From Marinobacter algicola DG893 (GTDB taxonomy: Bacteria; Pseudomonadota; Gammaproteobacteria; Pseudomonadales; Oleiphilaceae), in contig NZ_ABCP01000004.1 in NCBI RefSeq assembly GCF_000170835.1, positions 1-64,000 on the forward strand: a stretch of 64,000 nucleotides of DNA, written 5' to 3'. A program made the position numbers and the translations under genes. Each line of letters begins with the position of its first letter. Positions within the stretch are counted from its first letter, which is position 1. A model generated the notes under the pieces. That model was not told the origin of the DNA, did no database searches, and was given only the letters and a program-made list of their open reading frames with translations. Of this stretch, positions 44,725 to 53,402 are shown in pieces.

Positions 44725-45351
44725 CTAACCGAACGCCAGCCAGGCGCCCACCAGAACCATCAGACTGCCCGCCACACGGTTAACCGTGCGAACACCACCG
44801 CCTTGCTTTAGCGCTTTGCGCAGAGTCTTTCCGCCATGGGCATAGAGCTGAAGGCAGAGGAATTCCAAGGCCAGTATGATCAGGATGAGGGCCGTGAGTT
44901 GTGGCGCCAACGGCAGTTTACTGTCGATAAACGGCGGCAATAGCGCGATGAAAAACGCCCAGCCCTTGGGGTTGGCAATAGCGGTCACAAATCCCTGGAG
45001 CGCCAGTTGCAATCTTGAGCTCTCCACCGGTTGCGAATCCTCTTCCGGCATGGCCATTTTGCCTCGGGACCGCCACATCTGGATACCTAACCAGGCAAGA
45101 TAGGCGCCGCCCGCATACTTGAACACAGCGAACGCCGTTGGGTATTTCAACATGAAGGTAGCCACACCCACCGCCGCCGCCGTCGCCACTACAGCCACAC
45201 CAACCAATTCCCCGGCCATCATCCACAGTGCCCGCTTCACGCCAATGGTGATGCCAAGGGACAGCGCCAGGGTCATACACATGCCCGGCGTAATGGACAC
45301 CACAAAGAACGTCGGGATAAACGCGGACAGCAGGGCCAGGTTCAGTGACAT
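44725..45351 (-). CDS. LysE family amino acid exporter
   Basis: A 208-residue inner-membrane protein with six helices; the LysE signature ITPGMCMTLALSLG lies near residues 20-33 and AIANPKGWAFFIA in the middle. Proton-driven export of amino acids is the family role. It is a second, unrelated-in-place LysE paralogue, distinct in sequence from the one at 2780-3394. The start could also be the GTG three bases upstream. The gene ends five bases from the convergent lytic transglycosylase gene. Confidence 0.85.
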   Translation of the reverse strand: MSLNLALLSAFIPTFFVVSITPGMCMTLALSLGITIGVKRALWMMAGELVGVAVVATAAAVGVATFMLKYPTAFAVFKYAGGAYLAWLGIQMWRSRGKMAMPEEDSQPVESSRLQLALQGFVTAIANPKGWAFFIALLPPFIDSKLPLAPQLTALILIILALEFLCLQLYAHGGKTLRKALKQGGGVRTVNRVAGSLMVLVGAWLAFG

Positions 45352-45377
45352 CACGGGCAGACTCTTACGTTGAAAGA

Positions 45378-45404
45378 ACGTTGGACGTTGGACGTTGGAC
45401 GTTG
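45378..45404. repeat. Heptanucleotide tandem repeat
   Basis: Three full copies of ACGTTGG plus ACGTTG (nearly four units in all) lie between the LysE-type and mtgA genes, 15 bases from the end of mtgA. It is non-coding. Such short tandem arrays can vary in copy number. Confidence 0.85.
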
Positions 45405-45419
45405 AGAGAAACGAAACCT

Positions 45420-46121
45420 CTAATTATACAGTCCACGCAGATAATGCAACCCGGACAGCTGAGCCATCTGCCCACGAATCCAGGCCACCCTCTCCCATAC
45501 ATAGGACGAGGGACTGGCGGCACTGAGCACTTTCGGGTTGGGAAGAACCGCGGCAAGCCGTGCCGCCTGGGTTTGCGACAGCCGGCTGGCGGGAATGCCG
45601 AAAAAGGCCCGACTGGCGGCCTCAACTCCGTAAATCCCATGACCAAATTCGGCGATATTCAGGTACACCTCCATGATTCGCCGTTTCGGCCAGATGGCGT
45701 CGATTCCAAGCGCCAGCCCGGCCTCCAACGCCTTGCGCACAAAACTGCGTCCGTTCCACAAGAACAGGTTCTTGGCCGTCTGCTGCGTAATGGTGCTGGC
45801 ACCCCGCAAGCCCTGGCCCGCACGATACTCCGCAAGCGCCTTGCGAATGGCGCTGAAATCCACCCCCTGATGGTACGGAAAGCGTTGATCTTCACTGGCC
45901 ACCACTGCCAACGGTACCCAGGGTGAAATCTCGTCCAGGCTAACCCACTCCTGCCTGAGCTCGTAGCTGGAACCGGAAAACAGATGCCCCAGCATGAAGG
46001 TCGACGTCGGCGGATTCACGAACCTTAGCAGGCCAATCAATGCGATCATCAGCAGCAAAAAGCCCACCAGCGACCAGGCAAGCGCACGCAGGAATTTTTG
46101 GGTCACGGATCGTTGAGCCAC
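45420..46121 (-). CDS. mtgA: Monofunctional peptidoglycan glycosyltransferase
   Basis: A 233-residue inner-membrane enzyme that polymerises lipid II into glycan strands. After one N-terminal helix (residues 12-33) come the GT51 motifs: [14 protein letters not shown] (motif 1, with the catalytic Glu), [14 protein letters not shown] (motif 2), [32 protein letters not shown] (motifs 3-4). No transpeptidase domain follows, as in E. coli MtgA. The initiator appears to be GTG. It is a divergent neighbour of rsuA. Confidence 0.94.
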   Translation of the reverse strand: MAQRSVTQKFLRALAWSLVGFLLLMIALIGLLRFVNPPTSTFMLGHLFSGSSYELRQEWVSLDEISPWVPLAVVASEDQRFPYHQGVDFSAIRKALAEYRAGQGLRGASTITQQTAKNLFLWNGRSFVRKALEAGLALGIDAIWPKRRIMEVYLNIAEFGHGIYGVEAASRAFFGIPASRLSQTQAARLAAVLPNPKVLSAASPSSYVWERVAWIRGQMAQLSGLHYLRGLYN

Positions 46122-46186
46122 AGTGTTATCATCACCCAGGTTTGGGAATCACGGAGAAAGTCGGAAAAGACTATAACATTGCCACC

Positions 46187-46879
46187 ATGAAGCTTTCCCG
46201 AATTCTCAGTAATCAAAACGGTGTCAGCCGCAAGCGGGCGAACGCCCTGATCGCCGCCGGAACGGTTACAGTGGACGGTTGTATTTGCAGGGAGACAGCC
46301 CGGGAAATTGATCGTTTCAGCACTGTAGCCTGCAACGGCAGGGTTATCCAGCACGGGGACCAGGCCCACTACCTGATGCTGAACAAACCGGCCGGATACC
46401 TCAGTGCCACGGCGGACAAGGTTCACAAAACCGTAATGGAGCTGATCGACCCGGAACTGCGGAAGGACCTCCACATCGCCGGCAGGCTCGACCGCGCCAG
46501 TACCGGTTTGTTGATACTGACCAATGATGGCGCCTGGTCACGAAGGCTTACGGAGCCCAGGATAAAGCTCCCCAAGGTCTATCGGGTCACCACCGTCGAG
46601 CCGGTTTCAACGAATGCCATTGAGCGCTTCGCACAGGGAATCTGGTTCGAATACGAACGGCTGACCACCTCTCCTGCACGGCTGGAGCCGCTGTCTGCCA
46701 ACGAATCCAGGGTAACGATCTACGAGGGCCGCTATCATCAGATCAAGCGCATGTTCCATGCAACGGGCAACCGTGTGAGCAGCCTGCACCGAGAACAAAT
46801 GGGCGCGATCACATTGGACCCAACGCTGGAACCCGGGGAATCCCGGCCACTGACCAGCCGCGAAATTATTCTGGAATAA
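46187..46879 (+). CDS. rsuA: 16S rRNA pseudouridine-516 synthase
   Basis: A 230-residue RsuA/RluB-family pseudouridine synthase. An N-terminal S4 RNA-binding domain (residues 1-45) precedes the catalytic domain with GRLDRASTGLLILTND; the catalytic Asp is D102. The short linker and total length fit RsuA (231 residues in E. coli), which makes pseudouridine 516 in 16S rRNA, better than RluE. The start at 46187 gives the S4 domain exactly. A terminator follows eight bases after the stop. Confidence 0.88.
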   Translation: MKLSRILSNQNGVSRKRANALIAAGTVTVDGCICRETAREIDRFSTVACNGRVIQHGDQAHYLMLNKPAGYLSATADKVHKTVMELIDPELRKDLHIAGRLDRASTGLLILTNDGAWSRRLTEPRIKLPKVYRVTTVEPVSTNAIERFAQGIWFEYERLTTSPARLEPLSANESRVTIYEGRYHQIKRMFHATGNRVSSLHREQMGAITLDPTLEPGESRPLTSREIILE

Positions 46880-46887
46880 CAACGAAA

Positions 46888-46911
46888 CAGGGGGCGATTC
46901 CCCGCCCCCTG
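46888..46911. terminator. Intrinsic terminator between rsuA and the esterase gene
   Basis: A GC-rich 8-base-pair stem (CAGGGGGC, 46888-46895, with 46904-46911) and an 8-base loop lie between two convergent genes. Confidence 0.7.
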
Positions 46912-46934
46912 TGATTGCCTACCTTCGATGGTGA

Positions 46935-48677
46935 TCAGTTACACTGGCCGGCTTCGAAGATGCCGCTGTCGATCTCCTTCACCCAGCTGTAGGTGCCAGA
47001 CACTGCGCCCAGGTAATCGTTACCACCGGTTGTGTAATAACCGCCCGAATAGTAAGCCCGGCCAGCCGTATCGTGGTTGAGATGCGTGTCGTTCCAGTCC
47101 TGGCAGGTGACATCGCCGCCGGAGCCACCGTCATCACCGCCTCCGCCGGTTCCACTGCAGGCGCTGGGTTCGGACGTATACCAGAGCCCCGGATCGCCCT
47201 CATAGAGGGTGACATTGCTCCAGGTGTCGAAGGAACCACCAATGTCTACGTCGTCGCCACTGGCATAGGCCCTCAGATTGGAGTTACCTCCCGCATAAGC
47301 CCGGTTTGCCGAGATGTGAGCACTGGGCGACGCTGTAGCCTGCTCGCAGGTCTCGGTAGGCGCGTTGGGATCATACACCTCGACCTGACGGCTTTTCGTT
47401 GTGGTATTGCTGTCGCTGTCGGTCGCACTGTAGTCGCAGGTGTAGGTTCCGACCGTTGACGTGTCCACCGCACTGCAGTCGGCCGTTACCGTCAGTGAAC
47501 CGTCCTCTGCATCCTGCCCGGTGGCCCCCGGATCGGTAAACGTGGTGTTGATCGCCACTGTCATCGGGTTATCGCCGATCAACGTGATGACCGGAAAACC
47601 TTCGGGCTCGGTACCGTCGCGGCTGTGACGGTTAAAGAAATCCCAGATGATATCCGGATAGCTGGGCCCCACCCTCACGGACCATTTGCCATTATTACCA
47701 TGCTCTCCGCCAACCCAGTAGTGACCATGATTGGTGTCCTGGGTATTGGGGGTCGACAAGGGGCCGTCCAGGTAGACGGTTTCAACCACCGAACGCGCTC
47801 CGTTGGTGCCATCCTGGGTATAACGGATGTGCTCGCAGCTGTGGTTGTTCTGGTAATAGGGTGAACAGGTGACTGACGAGGCGTAGGCCTGGCCGGTGGT
47901 CTGGAAGCCGGACTCGCCAAACACCTGCAGGTGCGCATCCCGGGTGTTATCAGCTGCCTCTTTCACCACAGTGCAGTCGTTCTCGTTCTGCAACACCATA
48001 AGCGGGATCGGATATTGGTCGTCCACCTCCGACTGCATGTCCGATGACACCTGCGATACGCTGTGAAACGTCGCGCTGCCGGGGCATTGTCCGGACAACG
48101 AGACAGAAGCCGAGTCCTCACCGTAGGGCAGGCCCGAGGCAGGCGCAGCCGCCGCCCAGTATTCGTTATGGGTCACCGAGGCTACGGTTGCCATAGCACC
48201 GCCGGAAGACAGGCCGGTGATGTAGCGGCGATTGGCGTCAATGGTGTAATTGGACTCAACGGCCAGTGCAATCTGGTGCAGGTCCTCTACTTCGCCAGCG
48301 CCTTCATGGCGGTGGTGGTCAAACCAGAAGCCCCAGCAGTTTTCATTACGCAGCCCGTCGTAGCTGGTAATAAAGGGGGCCACCAGAATGAATCCATACT
48401 CATCGGCGGCTGCTTTCAGGCCCCAATCATTGAGCACGTCGTTGTTGGTCTGCTTACAACCATGCAAAGCCATCACCATGGGCGCGGGCGATTGCACGTT
48501 CGAGGGCACGTACACCTTGTAGTTACGAGCCCTGGACTGGTTGTAGGATTGCTGTGGCAGGGTGTAGGAATCTGTCTGGCCCGCGAACGCGGGAAGAGCA
48601 GGAATCATCAGGACTGCAGAGGCCAGCAACGCCAGTAGCGTGCAACCACGCACCTGATGTGCGATCAGTTGGAACAT
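46935..48677 (-). CDS. Secreted PHB depolymerase-family esterase
   Basis: A 580-residue secreted esterase: signal peptide (cleavage near residue 32), an alpha/beta-hydrolase domain at residues 35-350 with lipase box G155-L-S157-S-G159 and the oxyanion segment ALHGCKQ near 70-76, an Ig-like (HYR/DUF5011) domain at about 370-440 (PVITLIGDNPMTVAINTTF), then two C-terminal modules with repeated GRAYYSGG-like patterns of the kind found in PHB depolymerases and chitinases. A Gly/Asp-rich linker joins them. The product probably degrades extracellular poly(3-hydroxybutyrate) or a similar polyester, possibly bound through the C-terminal modules. Confidence 0.85.
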   Translation of the reverse strand: MFQLIAHQVRGCTLLALLASAVLMIPALPAFAGQTDSYTLPQQSYNQSRARNYKVYVPSNVQSPAPMVMALHGCKQTNNDVLNDWGLKAAADEYGFILVAPFITSYDGLRNENCWGFWFDHHRHEGAGEVEDLHQIALAVESNYTIDANRRYITGLSSGGAMATVASVTHNEYWAAAAPASGLPYGEDSASVSLSGQCPGSATFHSVSQVSSDMQSEVDDQYPIPLMVLQNENDCTVVKEAADNTRDAHLQVFGESGFQTTGQAYASSVTCSPYYQNNHSCEHIRYTQDGTNGARSVVETVYLDGPLSTPNTQDTNHGHYWVGGEHGNNGKWSVRVGPSYPDIIWDFFNRHSRDGTEPEGFPVITLIGDNPMTVAINTTFTDPGATGQDAEDGSLTVTADCSAVDTSTVGTYTCDYSATDSDSNTTTKSRQVEVYDPNAPTETCEQATASPSAHISANRAYAGGNSNLRAYASGDDVDIGGSFDTWSNVTLYEGDPGLWYTSEPSACSGTGGGGDDGGSGGDVTCQDWNDTHLNHDTAGRAYYSGGYYTTGGNDYLGAVSGTYSWVKEIDSGIFEAGQCN

Positions 48678-48909
48678 ATTGAGCTCCTTTTATTGGATTT
48701 ATTGTTCGGCAGTGTTGGAACTGAAAGATACGTGCCAGGATTGCAGGTTGCTGATTTCCCTCACACCAGGGAGCGGCCTGGATAACAATATGCCCGGAAC
48801 GCCGGACAGGGTGTCCGCGCGCCCGGACGGCCAAGAACCTTGCACGGGCAGTCATTCGCTCAACTTTCAGGTACCCTGCTTTTATTCGCCCTTACACACA
48901 GGAGCCACC

Positions 48910-49554
48910 ATGACCCAAATAGCCATCGACATTGTTTCCGATATTGCGTGCCCCTGGTGCGCCATTGGTTACGCCCGCCTGGAAAAGGCCATGGACACCC
49001 TGAAAGATGACATGGACTTCACCGTTGAATGGCATGCCTTTGAATTGAATCCGGATCCATCCGGTGACGGCGAACCCATCCTGCCCGCCCTGAGCCGTAA
49101 ATATGGCCGTAGTGAGGACGAGATGAGAGCCAATCAGGCGCAGATGATGGACATTGCCAAGGGGCTGGGACTGAACTTCGAGAAGCTCCAGGAACGCTAC
49201 ACTCGCAACACCTTTGATGCCCACCGTCTGGTGAAGTGGGCCGGTGAACAGGGCAAGCAGACCGATATGAAACTGGCGTTTTTCGAAGCCTATTTCGGAC
49301 GAGGTGAGAATATTTCCAATCCGGATACGCTGATCCACTGCGTGGAAACGATTGGCCTGGACGGCTCGCAAGCGCGCGAGGTACTGGCGTCTGACCAGTA
49401 TGCAGAGGCTGTGCGGGAGGAAGAGGCGCAGTATCAGCAGGCGGGGGTGTCGGCGGTTCCTGCGTACATCATTAACCAGAAATACCTGATATCCGGTGCG
49501 CAGGAACCAGAAACCCTGGTCAACGCGTTCCGGGAAATTGCTGACTCTGAGTAA
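48910..49554 (+). CDS. DsbA-family oxidoreductase (FrnE-like)
   Basis: A 214-residue cytoplasmic DsbA-fold protein (no signal peptide). The CPWC motif is at residues 14-17 in DIACPWCAIG, followed by WHAFELNPD, a long helical insertion and the cis-Pro loop VSAVPAYIINQKYLISGAQ. These match the FrnE/2-hydroxychromene-2-carboxylate isomerase-like group, which are thiol oxidoreductases with roles in stress and metabolite reduction. Start at 48910 has AGGAGCC before it. Confidence 0.9.
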   Translation: MTQIAIDIVSDIACPWCAIGYARLEKAMDTLKDDMDFTVEWHAFELNPDPSGDGEPILPALSRKYGRSEDEMRANQAQMMDIAKGLGLNFEKLQERYTRNTFDAHRLVKWAGEQGKQTDMKLAFFEAYFGRGENISNPDTLIHCVETIGLDGSQAREVLASDQYAEAVREEEAQYQQAGVSAVPAYIINQKYLISGAQEPETLVNAFREIADSE

Positions 49555-49561
49555 CCAAAAC

Positions 49562-49593
49562 CCTTGCAACGCCCTTCCCTGAGCGTTGCAAGG
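49562..49593. terminator. Hairpin terminator between the DsbA-like and putA genes
   Basis: A perfect 11-base-pair stem (CCTTGCAACGC, 49562-49572, with 49583-49593). On the minus strand it is followed by GTTTT, so it can end the putA transcript. Confidence 0.7.
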
Positions 49594-49603
49594 TGACAGG
49601 TCA

Positions 49604-52600
49604 TTACTCGGATGCCGCAATCAGGCTGGCGTTACCACCTGCGGCCGTGGTGTCCACACACAGATGGCGCTCAATCACAAACCGCTGGTCAAGCTTGTGC
49701 TCGGTGATCAGCGGTAGCAGCGCACCTTCCCGTTTCGCCAGAGCCTGCCGGTACTCTTTCAGCAAGGATGGCTCAGCGCAGCTTACGGCTGCCTGGAAAC
49801 CGCGCGCCTGTGCCAAAGCACCTGGCTCCAACAGGCCATCAACGCCCACGATCGGAAGACCGGCTTTGGCGGCACGCTCAACCACGTCCTGGGTGCCCGG
49901 CGCAACCACGACCACCTTGTTGCCTTGAGACAGTGCCGTTGCGGCCTGCTCCAATGCGGTCTCCTTGTCCGGGCCGAGGCAGAGCACCACACCCCGAGCA
50001 TGATTGCTCAAGCGGTTCAGCTCACCCGTTGGCCCGGGTAGTTCTTCAGCATGGGCGTCCAGTGGTGCAGGCACATCACCGAAAATAGGCTTCATGGCTT
50101 CAATTCTTGGCTCCGGCGCGGGTGCTTTAACATCCGCCACCTTGCCAATCAGCCCTTCAAGCTTCTTGATATCCACCATTTTGGCACTGGCATCCGCCGG
50201 GCGTTCAACCGTTTCGCTTTTCAGGAAACGACGCACGTACTGCGGGCCGCCGGCCTTGGGGCCGGTACCGGAAAGCCCTTCACCACCGAACGGCTGGGAG
50301 CCGACAATGGCGCCGATCTGATTGCGGTTCACATAGGTGTTCCCCACTTTGATACGGCTGGCAATACGATCCACGCGACGATCCACGCGGCTGTGAACTC
50401 CGAAGGTGAGCCCGTAGCCCTTGGCGTTAACATCATCAACCACCTTGTCCAGGTCCTTCGCCGCAAAGGTAGCCACATGCAACACCGGGCCGAATATTTC
50501 CTCTTCCAGCTCTTCAATGCCACTGACACTGATCACGGCAGGGGAGACAAAGTTTCCCTTCTCGGGCACCGCCATTTTCTTCTTCAGCTGGCCCTTGGCT
50601 TCATACTTGTCACAATGGTCGACAATCTTCTTCCTTGCCGTCTCATCGATGACCGGGCCAACATCGGTGGACAGCAACCAGGGATCACCAATGCCCAACT
50701 CGTCCATCGCGCCGTACAGCATTTCCAGCAGATGGTCGGCAATGTCTTTCTGCACATACAGCATGCGCAGTGCCGAACAGCGTTGGCCCGCACTCTGGAA
50801 AGACGACGCCAGAACGTCGCGCACCACCTGTTCGGGCAATGCCGTGGAATCCACGATCATGGCGTTCAGACCGCCGGTTTCCGCCACCAGGGTGGCATCG
50901 GGTGCCATGTTCTCGCTCATTTTCTTGTCGATGCGCTGGGCCGTTGCAGTCGAGCCGGTGAAGCAAACGCCGGCGACCCGCGGATCGGACGTCAACGCTC
51001 CACCCACAGTGGCACCGGTGCCTGGCAGCAACTGAATCGCGTCTTCCGGAATTCCAGCCTGGTGCATCAGTTCCACGGCCCGCACTGCCAGCAATGAGGT
51101 CTGCTCGGCCGGCTTGGCCAAAACGGCGTTACCCGCGACCAGGTTGGCAAGAATCTGACCGGTGAAGATCGCCAGCGGGAAGTTCCAGGGCGAAATACAC
51201 ACCACGACTCCGCGCGACTCACCGCTGTCCTTGTAGCGAATACCTTCATTGGCATAGAACTGGGCGAAGTCCACCGCCTCCCGAATCTCAGCGACGCCGT
51301 CCAGCAGTGACTTACCGGCTTCCCGGGTGGCCAGCGCAAACAGTTCGTAAGCATTTTCCTCGTACAGGTCCGCGACTTTTCGAAGACACTCGGCCCGCTC
51401 TTCCGCAGACCGGGCCGACCAGGCCTTGAAACCTTCCTGGGCAGCCGTAACCGCGGTGTTCACGTCCTCTTCGGACGCCTGGGTAATATGGCCGACAGTA
51501 TCTTCCGGATCAGCCGGGTTACGGACCATCTGCACTTCCGCACCAGATACCTCGCCAGCAATGATCGGCCCGCCTTTCCAGCGATGGTCGCGATAGGCAT
51601 CCCGGCCTTCGTTGATTTCCGCTACCGTCACCGGATCAGTGATGTCCCAACCCTTGGAATTTCTGCGCTGTTCGCCGAAGAGTTTGAATGGGTGGACAAT
51701 CGCCTTGCTTGAGATATTGCTGCCCATCTCTTTAACGGAGTCTATCGGGTCTTTGGCGATCTCTTCCGGCGTAATGCTCTTGTCCACGATCTGGTTCACG
51801 AAGGAACTGTTGGCGCCATTCTCCAGCAGGCGGCGCACCAGATATGCCAGCAGGTCTTTGTGGGGGCCAACCGGGGCATAAATCCGGCAAGGCACACCGC
51901 TGGTTTTCAGCACTTCGTTATGGAGTGATTCACCCATACCGTGCAGGCGCTGAAACTCATAGTTATCCACGCCTTTGGATTTGGCCAGTTCGAGCACCGC
52001 CGATACCGAGTGGGCATTGTGGGTAGCAAACTGCGGATAGATCCGGTCGGTCATGTTCAGCAGCTTTGTTGCGCAGGAGAGGAACGAGACGTCACTGCAG
52101 GCCTTGCGGGTGAACACCGGGAAACCGCTCAGCCCCATTACTTGGGCGCGTTTGATCTCCGCGTCCCAGTAGGCGCCTTTCACCAGGCGTACCATAAAGC
52201 GACGGTCGTACTTCTCTGCCAGCCCGTACAGCCAGTCCAGTGCAAAGGCCGAACGCTTGCCATAAGCCTGAACCACAACACCAAAACCATCCCAACCGGC
52301 CAGTTCCGGGTCTGCGACCAGGGCTTCAATGACGTCAAGGGACAGATCAAGCCGATCCTGTTCCTCGGCATCAATATTGAATCCCATATTGGCCGCTGCG
52401 GCCTTTTTTACCAACTCCTTGGCTCGGGGCAACAGTTCGTTCATCACCCGATCTTTATTGCCATATTCGTAACGGGCCAGAAGTGCGGACAATTTGACGG
52501 AAATGCCCGGATTCTTGCGCACGTCGCCTTTGCAGGCCTTGGCAATGCTATCAATGGCATTGGAGTAGGAGTCGAAATAGCGCTTGGCATCCGCGTCGGT

Positions 52601-53233
52601 GCGGGCAGCCTCACCGAGCATGTCATAGGAATAGGTATACCCCTTTTCCATGTATTCTTTGGCTTCATCCTGGGCTTCGTCAATATCACGGCCCAACACA
52701 AACTGACGGCCCATTTCCTTCATGGCCTGACCGGCAACCGTGCGAATGACCGGTTCGCCGAAACGCTTCAGCAGCTTACGCAACGTGTCACCCACGCTGT
52801 GTCGCTCAGAATCTTTCAACAGGTTGCTGGTCATCAACAGCGCCACGGTCGCCGTATTGATCAGTACTGAGGACGCTTTGCCTACGTGAGTGCCCCAGGC
52901 CCCCGACGTGATCTTGTCTTCGATCAGCTCGTGGATCGTCATATTGTCCGGCACGCGCAGCAACGCCTCTGCCAGACACATCAGGGCAACGCCTTCCTTG
53001 GTAGTGAGGCCGTACTCCGCCAGGAATTTTTCCATGATGGTGGACTTGGCGTTCTTGCGGACACTGCGCACCAGCTCGGCGGCGCGCTCCGAGATTCCAT
53101 CGCGCTCGGCCCGGGTCAACTGGGCGCCAGCAATCATCTCACAAATCACCTTGTGTTCGTCCGCGAGGTAATAATTGCGGATGGCCTGCCGGCTATCGAC
53201 AAGTGTGGGAGTCTCTGATTGCTGCGGTCTCAT
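49604..53233 (-). CDS. putA: Bifunctional proline dehydrogenase/L-glutamate-semialdehyde dehydrogenase (PutA)
   Basis: A 1209-residue PutA that oxidises proline to P5C with FAD and then to glutamate with NAD, with substrate channelling. The arm and proline dehydrogenase region cover about residues 1-500 (with RLVKGAYWDAEIKRAQ), the aldehyde dehydrogenase region about 550-1000 (SPWNFPLAIF, ETGGLNAMIV and the catalytic Cys in SAGQRCSALR), followed by a roughly 200-residue C-terminal domain. It lacks the N-terminal ribbon-helix-helix domain, so it is not an autorepressor; a PutR-like gene is nearby. It follows the glutamate dehydrogenase gene by 169 bases on the same strand. Start has AGGG upstream. 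Confidence 0.96.
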   Translation of the reverse strand: MRPQQSETPTLVDSRQAIRNYYLADEHKVICEMIAGAQLTRAERDGISERAAELVRSVRKNAKSTIMEKFLAEYGLTTKEGVALMCLAEALLRVPDNMTIHELIEDKITSGAWGTHVGKASSVLINTATVALLMTSNLLKDSERHSVGDTLRKLLKRFGEPVIRTVAGQAMKEMGRQFVLGRDIDEAQDEAKEYMEKGYTYSYDMLGEAARTDADAKRYFDSYSNAIDSIAKACKGDVRKNPGISVKLSALLARYEYGNKDRVMNELLPRAKELVKKAAAANMGFNIDAEEQDRLDLSLDVIEALVADPELAGWDGFGVVVQAYGKRSAFALDWLYGLAEKYDRRFMVRLVKGAYWDAEIKRAQVMGLSGFPVFTRKACSDVSFLSCATKLLNMTDRIYPQFATHNAHSVSAVLELAKSKGVDNYEFQRLHGMGESLHNEVLKTSGVPCRIYAPVGPHKDLLAYLVRRLLENGANSSFVNQIVDKSITPEEIAKDPIDSVKEMGSNISSKAIVHPFKLFGEQRRNSKGWDITDPVTVAEINEGRDAYRDHRWKGGPIIAGEVSGAEVQMVRNPADPEDTVGHITQASEEDVNTAVTAAQEGFKAWSARSAEERAECLRKVADLYEENAYELFALATREAGKSLLDGVAEIREAVDFAQFYANEGIRYKDSGESRGVVVCISPWNFPLAIFTGQILANLVAGNAVLAKPAEQTSLLAVRAVELMHQAGIPEDAIQLLPGTGATVGGALTSDPRVAGVCFTGSTATAQRIDKKMSENMAPDATLVAETGGLNAMIVDSTALPEQVVRDVLASSFQSAGQRCSALRMLYVQKDIADHLLEMLYGAMDELGIGDPWLLSTDVGPVIDETARKKIVDHCDKYEAKGQLKKKMAVPEKGNFVSPAVISVSGIEELEEEIFGPVLHVATFAAKDLDKVVDDVNAKGYGLTFGVHSRVDRRVDRIASRIKVGNTYVNRNQIGAIVGSQPFGGEGLSGTGPKAGGPQYVRRFLKSETVERPADASAKMVDIKKLEGLIGKVADVKAPAPEPRIEAMKPIFGDVPAPLDAHAEELPGPTGELNRLSNHARGVVLCLGPDKETALEQAATALSQGNKVVVVAPGTQDVVERAAKAGLPIVGVDGLLEPGALAQARGFQAAVSCAEPSLLKEYRQALAKREGALLPLITEHKLDQRFVIERHLCVDTTAAGGNASLIAASE

Positions 53234-53402
53234 GGTTGAACCCTCTCAGTTGTTTGTCTCTCCCGCATTCTACCGGGAACGACAAAGACTATTTGACTGT
53301 AAAAACCAGACAAGCGCGACGTTCAGGCTTTTTTGGTTAATTAAAATTTACATTTTTCCTGTGAAATGGTTAATTTTCAGACGAAAACACCCTGACCAAT
53401 GA

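Noticed and set aside
50051..52870. Two long plus-strand open frames (348 and 309 codons)
   Set aside because: Both are antisense to putA; codon bias of the true gene creates them.
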